In this document: positions 8,413 to 17,132 of the stretch, in pieces
How the letters are laid out: every line of letters begins with the position of its first letter
Numbering within the stretch: the first letter of the stretch is position 1
From: Pseudomonas sp. PSB18
GTDB taxonomy: Bacteria; Pseudomonadota; Gammaproteobacteria; Pseudomonadales; Pseudomonadaceae
Length of the DNA: 64,000 bases
Reading direction: 5' to 3'
NCBI RefSeq assembly: GCF_014596565.1
Contig: NZ_NOIN01000002.1
Span: 372,001 to 436,000 of the forward strand
Position numbers and translations under genes: made by a program
Notes under the pieces: model-generated
Told to the model about the DNA's origin: nothing
The model's input: the letters and a program-made list of their open reading frames with translations, nothing else
Database searches by the model: none

Positions 8413-9660
8413 TTAACTGGACAGTGCCTGGGCCGGAACCGGCAACGGCGCAGCGAGCAGGCGCTCATCCAACAGCCCCAAGCCTTCCTGGAACAGCTGG
8501 TTGCTGCGCTCGGCATCGCCCAGTTGTGCCAGTAATCTCGCCAGTTCGGCACAGGCTTCGGGATTGCGCTGGATCCGCAGGCTGCCTTCCAGATAATCCC
8601 GCGCCTTGCCCCATAGGCTGTTCTGCAGACACAGACGACCCAACGTCAACAGCAGGCTGGAATCGGCCGGATGATCCTTGAGCCAGCCTTCGGCTGCTTG
8701 CAGCTGTCGAGCCGGATCATTGCCGCGAACCAACCCGTACAGCCGTGCCAAGTGGCTGTCATAGTGACGCTTGAGCGCGGCCCGCAATACCTCCTCGGCC
8801 TCGCCCTGTGCGCCCAGCTGTCGCAGTTGCTCGGCATAGGCCAACACCAGCGCCGGTTCCTGGCGCTGCGCGGAAGTCAGCTGTTGCCAGGCGCGGTTGA
8901 GCGACTGCAAACCGACGCTGCCGTCTTCTTCGCGATGGGCCGCCAGGGAGAGATTTTCCCCCCAGGCCCGACGCTCCAGTTCAGCCAGCTCCGCCGCCGG
9001 CAAGACCTTGTCCTTGCGCAGTTCCGGCAACAGGCGAATCACCGCCGACCAATCACCGCGCTGCTGATGCAGCCGTTGCATCTGGCGCAGGACCTGGACG
9101 TTATGGGGATGACGATCATGCATGGCTTGCAGCGTGACCAGGGCGCCATCGGTGTCGCCCCGGTCCATCTGCAACTGCGCGTGGCTCAGCGCAATGGCCA
9201 GCTCCGCCTGGGGCTGGCGTTCCAGGGCACGCTCCAGCAGGTTGTCGCTCTGTTCGTAAAGTCCTTGTTCATTGGCCGCACGGGCTGCGCCGAGGTAATA
9301 CAGCAACGGCTGGCGCTCGGCTTCCGCGGCGCGATGCAAATGCCGCTGGGCACTGGCCCAGCGACCTTCGGCAAGGTCCAGTTGACCGTGTTCGATCGCC
9401 ACTTGCACGCGTCGGCTGCGATTGCGCCGCGACCACGGGTTGACCACGCCGCCGGAGGTGGTCACCAGGCCGATCAAGGCACGCACTCCCCGCCACAATA
9501 GCCAGAGTACCGCCACCAACGCCAGGGTGACCCACAGACCGGCTTCGTAGCGGAAGTTCTTGTACGCCACCAGCACGTAACCCGAATGCTCGGAAATCGC
9601 CACGCCCAACAGGGCGGCGGCAGCGATGACCACGAACAGAATCACGTAGAGACGCTTCAT
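8413..9660 (-). CDS. hemY: HemY-type inner-membrane TPR protein
   Basis: Membrane-anchored TPR protein linked to heme synthesis by its operon. Its enzymatic role is not established, and it is not the protoporphyrinogen oxidase also called HemY in other bacteria. The 415-residue product has two N-terminal membrane helices (LYVILFVVIAAAALLGVAIS and GLWVTLALVAVLWLLWRGVR) and then the HemY_N domain. Alpha-helical TPR repeats follow, for example GRWASAQRHLHRAAEAERQP and GLYEQSDNLLERALERQPQA. The start overlaps the end of hemDX by four bases, so the genes hemC, hemDX and hemY form a tight minus-strand operon. Confidence 0.92.
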   Translation of the reverse strand: MKRLYVILFVVIAAAALLGVAISEHSGYVLVAYKNFRYEAGLWVTLALVAVLWLLWRGVRALIGLVTTSGGVVNPWSRRNRSRRVQVAIEHGQLDLAEGRWASAQRHLHRAAEAERQPLLYYLGAARAANEQGLYEQSDNLLERALERQPQAELAIALSHAQLQMDRGDTDGALVTLQAMHDRHPHNVQVLRQMQRLHQQRGDWSAVIRLLPELRKDKVLPAAELAELERRAWGENLSLAAHREEDGSVGLQSLNRAWQQLTSAQRQEPALVLAYAEQLRQLGAQGEAEEVLRAALKRHYDSHLARLYGLVRGNDPARQLQAAEGWLKDHPADSSLLLTLGRLCLQNSLWGKARDYLEGSLRIQRNPEACAELARLLAQLGDAERSNQLFQEGLGLLDERLLAAPLPVPAQALSS

Positions 9661-11567
9661 GGCGTAGCCTCCTGCCCAGCAGGCTTGGCCAGCGGCTTGA
9701 CCGATTCCTCGGCATTCAGGTTGCGGCGTTCTAGGTAAGCCTGGACGCTGCTCAGGGTGGCGGTCAGGTCCGGCGTGACCACCGTCACCGGCTGCCTGGC
9801 CAGTTCAGCCACTCGCTCGAGCATGACTTTGCTCTGTGGGTTGTCCTGGTTGAAGTTGTTCTTCAGTACATCGCGGGCCTCGACCAACGCCTGGGTATAC
9901 ACCGGTGCCTGCCCGTTGAGGGCCGCCCACTGCGCCTGCTCCAGCGCCAGGCTCAAGGCCAGGCGCACCTGCATCAGACTCTGCCCGGCCAGCAGCGGAC
10001 GGACATTCTCGTCGGCATTGAAGTCGATGCGGATATAGCGCGAGATCTGATCCCACCACTGGGCCCAGCGGCTGGCACCATCGCCATCGGCCGTCAGGCC
10101 GAGCAGGGATTCACCACGATCCTTGTACTCGGGCGCCAGCTCCGTGAGTTGCAGCACTTGCTCACGCAGGGCTCCCAGCTGCAGGAACAGGCCGGTGCGA
10201 TCCGGCTGCTCGGTGCTGCGCAACGCCGCGAGAGTCTTGGCCAGTTGCTCGCGGGCCGCGAACGAGCCCGGATCGTTCTGTTCCCGCAGGATTTCGTCGG
10301 CGCCCTGGACCAGGGCCTGAGCACTGCTGATGTCTTGCAGGGCGGAAAGACGCAGGCTGGCAAGGCGCAACAGATGCTCGGCCTCGGCCAATCGCCAATC
10401 CTTGCGGCTGGCACCGAGTACGGTTTCCAGACGCTGGCTCAGGTGTTGCTGGTCGCCTTGCAACTGGGCGACCTGACGCCGTCGCTCCTCCAGCTCTTCG
10501 GCCGCCGGCATCTGCGCGAGGCGCTCGCTGAGGCGTTGCTCATTGAGCTTGAGGTCCTGGGCCTGATCATTCAGTGCCTGGACCTGGGCGGATTGTTGCT
10601 GGTTGTTGGCCTGCAGGTGACGCACCTGCCAGACACCCCAGCCGCCAACGGCCACGCCAGCGGCCCCCAGCAGCAATGCGACAATGGCCAACCCGTTACC
10701 GCGACGCGGCGCCACCGGAGCCGGCGTTTCCACCGGTGCATCGATCACGGGTTGGTCTTGATCTTTTGGCAAGGCTGTTTCGCTCACGTATCCATCCTTT
10801 GCATTAGAAAACGGCACGGATTGTTCCCGTAACGCCGCCAGCAAAGCCGCGGCACTGGCGCCACGACAATCCACAACTGATCGGGCCCCGGCGGCCCGCG
10901 CCATCTCGGCAACCCTGGGGCTTGGAACAAACAACGGCAACCGCGCCAGATCGGGCCACGCGGCGCCGGCCAGGCGGTGAAGCTGCTCGAAGCTCTGCCC
11001 ACTGCTGACCATCAGTGCGTTCAAGCGTTCCGCTTCGACCTTCGCCGGCAATTCGCCTTCGCGATACTCCGGCAGGCCGCGCCGGTACAATTCCAGATAG
11101 TCGACCCTAGCACCTTGCTCGCGCAAGCGCTCTGCCAACAGGCCACGGCCACCCTCGCCACGCACGATCAGAACCTGGGGATTGGTCCGGGTCAGAGCCT
11201 GACGCAACGCCGGGTGCTCCAGCAAGGCTTCACTGTCGTCGCCATCGTCCGGATAAAACACCGTGAGGCCCGCATCGGCCAGGATCTGCCCGGTGGCCGC
11301 CCCCACGCTGAACCAGGGTTGCTCCGGGGGCTCGGGCCAATGTTCGCGCAGTTGTTCCAGGCACAGCCGGGCGGCCGGCTTGCTGACGACGATCACGGCG
11401 CAGTACTGGTCGAGCCGCTGGAGCATCGCCCGGCCGGAATCGGACACGGGGATCGGTTGGATATCCAGCAACGGCAGGCTGCTGCTGAATACGCCGGCCT
11501 CGGCCAGGACAGCCGCCAGGGCCGACGCCTCGTCCTGCGGTCGGGTCAGCAGCAACCGCCAGCCCAT
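9657..11567 (-). CDS. hemD: Fused uroporphyrinogen-III synthase HemD / membrane protein HemX
   Basis: One uninterrupted frame of 636 codons encodes two proteins that are separate in P. aeruginosa. Residues 1-250 are HemD, which closes and inverts the D ring to make uroporphyrinogen III (WRLLLTRPQDEASALAAVLA at the start, VLIVRGEGGRGLLAERLREQ near 130, ALMVSSGQSFEQL near 185). Residues 262-636 are HemX: a Pro-rich stretch, one membrane helix (GLAIVALLLGAAGVAVGGWG) and a long coiled coil rich in Gln and Leu. No stop lies between them in this frame. A good ribosome site and GTG for HemX alone remain inside, at 10787. The ATG at 11567 overlaps the hemC stop as TGATG; a GTG three bases earlier is also possible. 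A sequencing indel could mimic the fusion. Confidence 0.88.
   Translation of the reverse strand: MGWRLLLTRPQDEASALAAVLAEAGVFSSSLPLLDIQPIPVSDSGRAMLQRLDQYCAVIVVSKPAARLCLEQLREHWPEPPEQPWFSVGAATGQILADAGLTVFYPDDGDDSEALLEHPALRQALTRTNPQVLIVRGEGGRGLLAERLREQGARVDYLELYRRGLPEYREGELPAKVEAERLNALMVSSGQSFEQLHRLAGAAWPDLARLPLFVPSPRVAEMARAAGARSVVDCRGASAAALLAALREQSVPFSNAKDGYVSETALPKDQDQPVIDAPVETPAPVAPRRGNGLAIVALLLGAAGVAVGGWGVWQVRHLQANNQQQSAQVQALNDQAQDLKLNEQRLSERLAQMPAAEELEERRRQVAQLQGDQQHLSQRLETVLGASRKDWRLAEAEHLLRLASLRLSALQDISSAQALVQGADEILREQNDPGSFAAREQLAKTLAALRSTEQPDRTGLFLQLGALREQVLQLTELAPEYKDRGESLLGLTADGDGASRWAQWWDQISRYIRIDFNADENVRPLLAGQSLMQVRLALSLALEQAQWAALNGQAPVYTQALVEARDVLKNNFNQDNPQSKVMLERVAELARQPVTVVTPDLTATLSSVQAYLERRNLNAEESVKPLAKPAGQEATP
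10785..10800 (-). promoter_or_regulatory. Internal ribosome site and GTG start for HemX within hemDX
   Basis: On the minus strand AAAGGA (10800-10795) stands seven bases before a GTG at 10787 that opens MSETALPKDQ, the usual HemX N-terminus. A free 376-residue HemX could be made in addition to the fusion. Confidence 0.55.
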
Positions 11568-12508
11568 CACGCGTGGCCAGCCTCGCCGTAGACCTTCTTG
11601 AGGATGTCGCCAGCGCCCTGGCTCAGCAGGTCTTCAGCGACCCGCACCCCCAGCGCTTCGGCATCGCCCCGGGGCGCCCGGGCTTCGGAGCTGAGCAGCG
11701 TGCCGCCGTCCGGATCACCCACCAGGCCACGCAACCAGACCTGTTCGCCTTCCAGCACGGCGTAGCAGGCAATCGGTACCTGACAGCCGCCGTTGAGGTG
11801 TTTGTTGAGGGCGCGCTCGGCGAAAACCCGGGTCGCGGTGTCTTCGTGATGCAGAGGAGCCAGCAGCGCGTGAATTTCACTGTCGGCGCTGCGGCATTCG
11901 ATGCCTACCGCGCCTTGCCCACCGGCCGGCAGGCTGTCGTCGACGCTGATGGCCGAGGTGATGCGATCCTCGAAGCCCAGGCGGATCAGGCCGGCGGCGG
12001 CAAGGATGATGGCGTCGTACTCGCCAGCGTCGAGCTTGGCCAGGCGAGTGTTGACGTTGCCGCGCAGAAAGCGGATTTGCAGGTCAGGACGCCGGGCCAG
12101 CAGTTGCGCCTGGCGACGCAGGCTGGACGTGCCGACCACGCTCCCGGCAGGCAACGCCTCAAGGCTGGCAAAAGCGTTGGAAACGAACGCATCGCGCGGG
12201 TCTTCCCGCTCGCAGATGCAAAACAGGCCCAGGCCTTCGGGGAAGTCCATGGGCACGTCTTTCATCGAATGCACGGCGATGTCGGCTTCGTTGTCCAGCA
12301 GCGCGGTTTCCAGCTCCTTGACGAACAGACCCTTGCCACCGATTTTCGACAGCGGCGAATCCAGCAGCTTGTCACCGCGACTGACCATGGGCACCAGCGT
12401 CACGATCAGGCCGGGATGGGCGGCTTCCAGACGGGCTTTGACGTATTCGGCCTGCCAGAGGGCCAGGGCACTTTTGCGGGTGGCGATGCGGATCTCGCGA
12501 GGGGACAT
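11567..12508 (-). CDS. hemC: Porphobilinogen deaminase (hydroxymethylbilane synthase)
   Basis: Cytosolic enzyme that joins four porphobilinogen units into hydroxymethylbilane, the substrate of HemD. The 313-residue product matches the family. It has [20 protein letters not shown] at the N-terminus, the active-site region VHSMKDVP near residue 80, [11 protein letters not shown] near 127, [20 protein letters not shown] near 145-165, and the dipyrromethane-cofactor cysteine in [13 protein letters not shown] near residue 242. It is the first gene of the hemC-hemDX-hemY operon. A terminator-like hairpin sits between it and the upstream algR. Confidence 0.96.
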   Translation of the reverse strand: MSPREIRIATRKSALALWQAEYVKARLEAAHPGLIVTLVPMVSRGDKLLDSPLSKIGGKGLFVKELETALLDNEADIAVHSMKDVPMDFPEGLGLFCICEREDPRDAFVSNAFASLEALPAGSVVGTSSLRRQAQLLARRPDLQIRFLRGNVNTRLAKLDAGEYDAIILAAAGLIRLGFEDRITSAISVDDSLPAGGQGAVGIECRSADSEIHALLAPLHHEDTATRVFAERALNKHLNGGCQVPIACYAVLEGEQVWLRGLVGDPDGGTLLSSEARAPRGDAEALGVRVAEDLLSQGAGDILKKVYGEAGHA

Positions 12509-12611
12509 GGATCAATCCGTACTTAAAAGATACGGCGGATAATAACAGCTCAGCCAAATCCGCTTTGACTTGAATCACGACCCCAAGGCCTCCCTGGCCG
12601 TCAATGTCCTG

Positions 12612-12647
12612 GAAAATAAAAGTGCAATACCGTTGGGCATTGCGCTT
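12612..12647 (-). terminator. Terminator-like hairpin after algR
   Basis: AAGTGCAAT (12620-12628) pairs with ATTGCGCTT (12639-12647) with one G-U/mismatch position. On the minus strand it is followed by TTTTATTTT. It would end the algR transcript before hemC. Confidence 0.6.
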
Positions 12648-12677
12648 GCGGCCTGCACGAATTAGCCACACAGGCCA

Positions 12678-13424
12678 CTAAAGCTGCTGCATCATCTTGC
12701 GCACGCCCGCCACATGTCGCCGACTGACAATCAGCGCGTCGCCATTGAGGCCTTTGAGAAACAGCTGGAAATGCCCAAGGGGCGTGCGCTGCAGACGCTC
12801 GATGCGCTCGCGGGCCACCAGGGCATTGCGGTGGATACGCACGAACCGCTCGCCGAACTCATCTTCAAGGGCCTTGAGGGGCTCGTCCAGCAGCACCTCG
12901 CCACTCTCATGGCGCAAGGTCACGTATTTATGGTCGGCAATGAAGTAGACCACCTGGTTCAACGGGATCAGTTCGATGCCCTTGCGGGTTCGCGCACTGA
13001 TGTGGCTGCGCGGGCCGCTGCCACTTTCCGCTGCCGGACGGGTCAGCGCCGCCAGTTGCACACGGTTGGGTCGCTCGGCCTTGCGCAAGGCGTCGACCAA
13101 CGCCTCGGATGCCACCGGTTTGACCAGATAGCCCACGGCACCGGCCTGCAATACCTCGGGCGGGAAGTCGTCCCGGGTGGTGCAGAACACCACGGCGGGG
13201 GGCGACTCGCGCTCGCACAACTTCGCCGCGACCTGCAGACCATCCAGGCCAGGCATGCGAATGTCGAGCAGCACAATGTCCGGCTTGTGGCTGTCGATAA
13301 GGGCCAATGCCTCTTCGCCATTGGTGGCGCTCGGCTCCAGGACACTGTAACCCTCGAGTTCGCCAACCATTCGGCTCAGGCGCTCGCGGGCCAGTGGTTC
13401 GTCATCAACGATCAGGACATTCAT
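12678..13424 (-). CDS. algR: LytTR response regulator AlgR
   Basis: DNA-binding response regulator that in P. aeruginosa controls alginate, twitching and other virulence functions. The ATG at 13424 gives 248 residues, the length of P. aeruginosa AlgR. An N-terminal receiver (MNVLIVDDEPLARERLSRMV) has the phospho-acceptor Asp54 in LLDIRMPG and the conserved Lys in YLVKPVASEAL. A C-terminal LytTR domain has FIADHKYVTLRHESGEVLLD and FVRIHRNALVARERI. The partner kinase gene fimS/algZ that precedes algR in P. aeruginosa is missing, apart from a remnant whose stop codon overlaps this start as ATGA. AlgR may therefore act without its usual kinase here. Confidence 0.95.
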   Translation of the reverse strand: MNVLIVDDEPLARERLSRMVGELEGYSVLEPSATNGEEALALIDSHKPDIVLLDIRMPGLDGLQVAAKLCERESPPAVVFCTTRDDFPPEVLQAGAVGYLVKPVASEALVDALRKAERPNRVQLAALTRPAAESGSGPRSHISARTRKGIELIPLNQVVYFIADHKYVTLRHESGEVLLDEPLKALEDEFGERFVRIHRNALVARERIERLQRTPLGHFQLFLKGLNGDALIVSRRHVAGVRKMMQQL

Positions 13425-13636
13425 ATTGCGCTGGATTCCTGCGTGAGTCTCGCACAAGGATAGCGTAGACAGGGGAAGTGACATCCGTCACCGCGATCCA
13501 CGCTAAGACTCGCTCGAGGGCCAAAAAGTGCCGCGAGGCGGTTGCCTATCTTTACCAGCGCTTGCCGACCGATGCTCGAGGCCCGTTGTCGCACGGCGTT
13601 GCCGTAGGGATTGTTCATTTTCGATCTGATCAATAT
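13421..13636 (-). pseudogene. C-terminal remnant of an AlgZ/FimS-like histidine kinase
   Basis: The minus strand upstream of algR encodes about 70 residues resembling the last part of a LytS/FimS-type kinase: NNPYG, a degraded glycine box, NRLAALFGPRASLSVDRGDG, then CHFPCLRYPCARLTQ. Its TGA overlaps the algR ATG as ATGA, the coupling expected for an algZ-algR operon. The sensor, H-box and N-box are absent, and the whole gap to argH is only about 460 bp. I read this as a deletion remnant. The similarity to FimS is from memory of the family and was not aligned. Confidence 0.6.
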
Positions 13637-13717
13637 TGAGCACCCCCTGGTTGATTCGACCCATGCGCCATGATGGAAAAGCAAAACTCCTATCGTCCAC
13701 TGTAGACGGTTGCCGAG

Positions 13718-13794
13718 ACGATATTGCTCAATCGGAAAATATCGTTGTGCGCAAAACCTGCCTGAACGCCCGGCTCGTGCGCAAAAAACCTGCC
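13718..13794. promoter_or_regulatory. Repeats in the algR-argH intergenic region
   Basis: Upstream of argH lie a perfect inverted repeat ACGATATT/AATATCGT (13718-13725 and 13738-13745) and, next to it, two direct copies of GTGCGCAAAA(AA)CCTGCC (13747-13762 and 13777-13794) offset by 30 bp. These look like protein-binding sites for argH or the divergent algR transcript. No known regulator was assigned. Confidence 0.4.
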
Positions 13795-13885
13795 GACCAG
13801 TGCCAGCGCCAGCCCCGGCAACCCTGCTATCATCCGCCGCAGCCTTTAACCGCTACTTTTTCCACAGCCGATCACGAGCGAATTC

Positions 13886-15280
13886 ATGAGCACTGACAAG
13901 ACCAATCAGTCCTGGGGCGGCCGCTTCAGTGAACCCGTCGACGCCTTCGTCGCCCGCTTCACCGCCTCCGTCAATTTTGACCAGCGCCTGTATCGCCACG
14001 ACATCATGGGCTCGATCGCCCACGCCACCATGCTGGCCAAGGTCGGCGTGCTGACCGATGCCGAGCGCGACAGCATCATTGATGGCCTGAAGACCATCCA
14101 GGGTGAAATCGAAGCCGGCCAGTTCGACTGGCGTGTCGATCTGGAAGACGTGCACATGAACATCGAAGCTCGCCTGACCGATCGCATCGGCGTGACCGGC
14201 AAGAAACTGCACACCGGCCGCAGTCGCAACGACCAGGTCGCCACCGACATCCGCCTGTGGCTGCGTGATGAAATCGACCTGATCCTGGCCGAGATCACCC
14301 GTTTGCAGAAAGGCCTGCTGGAACAGGCCGAGCGTGAGGCCGAAAGCATCATGCCCGGCTTTACGCACTTGCAGACCGCCCAACCTGTAACGTTTGGGCA
14401 TCACATGCTGGCCTGGTTCGAAATGCTCAGCCGCGACTATGAGCGCCTGGTTGACTGTCGCAAGCGCACCAACCGCATGCCCCTGGGCAGCGCCGCGCTG
14501 GCCGGCACCACCTACCCGATCGATCGCGAATACACCGCCCAACTGCTGGGCTTCGACGCCGTGGGCGGCAACTCGCTGGATAACGTCTCGGACCGCGATT
14601 TCGCCATCGAATTCTGCGCCGCCGCGAGCATCGCGATGATGCACCTGTCGCGCTTCTCCGAAGAGCTGGTGCTGTGGACCAGCGCGCAATTCCAGTTCAT
14701 TGATCTGCCGGATCGCTTCTGCACCGGCAGCTCGATCATGCCGCAAAAGAAAAACCCCGACGTGCCGGAGCTGGTACGGGGCAAGAGCGGCCGGGTGTTC
14801 GGCGCGCTGATGGGCCTGCTGACCCTGATGAAAGGCCAACCGCTGGCCTACAACAAGGACAACCAGGAAGACAAGGAGCCGCTGTTCGACGCTGCGGACA
14901 CCCTGCGCGACTCACTGCGCGCCTTTGCCGACATGATCCCGGCCATCAAGCCCAAGCACGCGGTGATGCGTGAAGCGGCCCTGCGCGGCTTCTCCACGGC
15001 GACAGACCTGGCCGACTACCTGGTGCGCCGTGGCCTGCCATTCCGCGACTGCCATGAAATCGTAGGTCATGCCGTGAAATATGGCGTGGACAACGGCAAG
15101 GATCTGGCGGAGATGAGCCTGGACGAACTGCGTCAGTTCAGCGACCAGATCGAGCAGGACGTGTTTGCGGTACTGACCCTGGAAGGCTCGGTCAACGCCC
15201 GTGACCACATAGGCGGCACAGCGCCGGCGCAGGTCAAGGCTGCCGTGGTACGTGGCCAGGCGCTCCTGGCCAGTCGCTAA
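13886..15280 (+). CDS. argH: Argininosuccinate lyase
   Basis: Last enzyme of arginine synthesis: it splits argininosuccinate into arginine and fumarate in the cytosol. The 464-residue product has the usual length and all landmarks of the fumarase/aspartase superfamily: [20 protein letters not shown] at the start, [20 protein letters not shown] near residue 110, HLQTAQPV near 158, and the signature [12 protein letters not shown] near 282 carrying the catalytic serine. It stands alone on the plus strand and is followed by a REP pair rather than by another gene. Confidence 0.97.
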   Translation: MSTDKTNQSWGGRFSEPVDAFVARFTASVNFDQRLYRHDIMGSIAHATMLAKVGVLTDAERDSIIDGLKTIQGEIEAGQFDWRVDLEDVHMNIEARLTDRIGVTGKKLHTGRSRNDQVATDIRLWLRDEIDLILAEITRLQKGLLEQAEREAESIMPGFTHLQTAQPVTFGHHMLAWFEMLSRDYERLVDCRKRTNRMPLGSAALAGTTYPIDREYTAQLLGFDAVGGNSLDNVSDRDFAIEFCAAASIAMMHLSRFSEELVLWTSAQFQFIDLPDRFCTGSSIMPQKKNPDVPELVRGKSGRVFGALMGLLTLMKGQPLAYNKDNQEDKEPLFDAADTLRDSLRAFADMIPAIKPKHAVMREAALRGFSTATDLADYLVRRGLPFRDCHEIVGHAVKYGVDNGKDLAEMSLDELRQFSDQIEQDVFAVLTLEGSVNARDHIGGTAPAQVKAAVVRGQALLASR

Positions 15281-15290
15281 GAGCTAAAAG

Positions 15291-15383
15291 CATCGCGAGC
15301 AGGCTCGCTCCCACAGGGGATCTCCACATGTTCACAAGTTTGTGTTCACTGAAGATCCATTGTGGTAGCGAGCCTGCTCGCGA
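15291..15383. repeat. REP pair (REPIN) after argH
   Basis: Two copies of the Pseudomonas REP core in inverted orientation, ATCGCGAGCAGGCTCGCTCC (from 15292) and TAGCGAGCCTGCTCGCGA (to 15383), can fold into one long hairpin. The second copy has a one-base change (GTGGTAGC). Confidence 0.9.
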
Positions 15384-15409
15384 AAGCAATCGCTAGAACA
15401 GTATAAAAT

Positions 15410-16069
15410 TCACTTCTTGGCAGCGATCATCGCCAAAAACTCTGGCATCCCCGCTTCCCTGTCCGCCGCGATCCGCTGCACATTCGGATTCGCCCCCAAC
15501 TGTTCCATCAGCGCTTTGGCTGCCGGCATGTCTGCGAACAGGTCGATATCGAACAACTTCTTGCCTACCTGTAAGGCTGGCGAAACACCGTAGAGAAAGT
15601 ACAAGTCGGCAATGCTCAAGCTGTCGCCCGCGACATAAGGTGAGAACTTTCCGTGCCGACCCAGCGAGGCGAACCCCAGCAGCAGTTCAGCCCTGCTCTT
15701 TTCCTTGATGGCGTCCGGTACCGTCATGCCGAAGAATGTCTCGGCATAGCAAGCGCGCCCAGGCAGCTCGATGTACAGCTCGATCTCCCGGCACAGGGCC
15801 AGGACCTGGGCACGTTCGAACGGATCGGCGGGCAGCAGGGCCTTGCCGGGTTGGGTTTGCTCAATGTACTCGAGGATCACGCTGGTTTCGCTGATGAAGC
15901 CCTGGTCGGTTTTCAGCACCGGCACTTTGCCCCGTGGGCTGATGGCGAGTATTTCCGGGGTCTGCTTGCCATAGAACGGCACTTCTTCGAAGGGCACGCC
16001 CTTCTCCAGCAATGCCAGCTTGACCATGTTGTAGTAGTTACTGGCGCAGAAACCATAAAGCTTGAGCAT
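15410..16069 (-). CDS. Glutathione S-transferase family protein
   Basis: Cytosolic transferase or stress protein of 219 residues. The N-terminal thioredoxin-like domain reads MLKLYGFCASNYYNMVKLAL, with the cis-proline motif GKVPVLKTDQGFISETSVIL near residues 48-67. A helical C-terminal domain follows, including YVAGDSLSIADLYFLYGVSP near 150-170. The start at 16069 (preceded by AGGTATTTGCA) was chosen over a longer open frame to 16330 that has no domain support. Neighbours give no hint of a substrate. Confidence 0.87.
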   Translation of the reverse strand: MLKLYGFCASNYYNMVKLALLEKGVPFEEVPFYGKQTPEILAISPRGKVPVLKTDQGFISETSVILEYIEQTQPGKALLPADPFERAQVLALCREIELYIELPGRACYAETFFGMTVPDAIKEKSRAELLLGFASLGRHGKFSPYVAGDSLSIADLYFLYGVSPALQVGKKLFDIDLFADMPAAKALMEQLGANPNVQRIAADREAGMPEFLAMIAAKK

Positions 16070-16193
16070 TGCAAATACCTCCAGTCCGTGTGGGGTGGGC
16101 AGCCTTGCGTTATAGACTGTCGGGAGGTTTCGCGCCAGGCGCATCACGCCGCTGAATGCAGGTAAACTGGCGTCTTTCCCACAGGAGCCTGCC

Positions 16194-16478
16194 ATGAGCG
16201 AGCCAACCGACATCGACAATGACGAAGAAGAATTCGTCGAGTCGACGCTGATCGAAGCCATTGAAAACCAGATCGAAAGCGGTAACCCGCCAGCAGCCAA
16301 GGCCACCTTCAACAAACTGACCCTGGTCAATTACGAGCGCGAAGACATCTTGAACCTCATGGCCCATGTGCTGGCCTTCGAGATCGACGCCATGCTCGAT
16401 GAAGACCGCCCGTTCAATACCCAATGGTATGAAGAGGCGTTGCGCAAGCTACCTGAGCTGCCACCGGAAAAGAACTGA
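16194..16478 (+). CDS. Conserved acidic hypothetical protein
   Basis: A 94-residue acidic, helical protein of unknown role. It starts MSEPTDIDNDEEEFVESTLI and ends in PELPPEKN. An AGGAG ribosome site lies seven bases before the ATG. It has no membrane segment or cysteine pair. It stands just before the TIGR02647 gene, but a REP pair between them argues against a tight operon. I do not recognise a function. Confidence 0.75.
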   Translation: MSEPTDIDNDEEEFVESTLIEAIENQIESGNPPAAKATFNKLTLVNYEREDILNLMAHVLAFEIDAMLDEDRPFNTQWYEEALRKLPELPPEKN

Positions 16479-16511
16479 ACCCGCTGCGCCGGGAGGGCCT
16501 GCCTCAAACAC

Positions 16512-16598
16512 TGTGGGAGCAAGGATTGACCGCGATGAAAGCGATGCGATCGCCCACGAATCGAGGCGCCTGCATCGCGAGCAAGCTTTGCTCCCACA
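16512..16598. repeat. Divergent REP pair
   Basis: A variant of the REP pair with TGTGGGAGCAAGGATTGACC at one end and CGCGAGCAAGCTTTGCTCCC at the other in inverted orientation. The left arm is decayed. Confidence 0.7.
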
Positions 16599-16711
16599 AA
16601 CGCTCCATCGCACAAAAACAAAAAAGCCTGCCTCTGACACTGGACAGCTCGACCGAGTGCGCTCACCTTAGTGACGCTATCGACCATATTCCTAGAAAGT
16701 CTGGAGTCCTT

Positions 16712-16957
16712 ATGTCGCTTACCCCTGAGCTGGTTGCCGAACTGGAAATCCTTGCACTCTTCAACCTGGACAGTTCCCAGGAAGGCCTGAAAATCCATCA
16801 GACCGCTGCCCCTAAAGCCATTGCCGCTGCCCAACGCCTGTACGAGAAAGAACTGATCACCCAACCCGACGGCGGTTACCTGACCAGCCTGGGTCGTGAC
16901 GCCGCGCAAAATGTACAAACCGTTCTGACGATACTCAGCGTCCAAGAAGCCGCCTGA
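16712..16957 (+). CDS. TIGR02647 family protein
   Basis: An 81-residue helical protein of the TIGR02647 family, found in pseudomonads near cyaA. The family is often described as DNA-binding-like, without a proven role. The sequence shows a winged-helix-like arrangement: LTPELVAELEILALFNLDSS, a helix AAPKAIAAAQRLYEKELI, and a short turn DGGYLTSLGRDAAQNV that resembles the beta wing and last helix of small regulators. The ATG at 16712 is preceded by GGAG. It is transcribed toward cyaA, with about 175 bp between. Confidence 0.8.
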   Translation: MSLTPELVAELEILALFNLDSSQEGLKIHQTAAPKAIAAAQRLYEKELITQPDGGYLTSLGRDAAQNVQTVLTILSVQEAA

Positions 16958-17132
16958 CTCCCCCTGTCGCCCACGGAAATCTGCTTCGCCGGATTTCCGC
17001 AGGCGCAGGCGCCTTGCGTGAAAAATCTGACGTCCACACCCTACTTTCAGCTTAAGAATTCACCAACCCGGACGCTAAACTGCCATCACCTCTGATTTCC
17101 ACGTTCGACGCCGCGAGCCGGTTTGAGCCGAC

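Noticed and set aside
15291..15383. Inverted repeats considered as a CRISPR or attachment site
   Set aside because: Only two inverted copies of a known REP core, with no direct repeats, spacers of constant size or cas genes.
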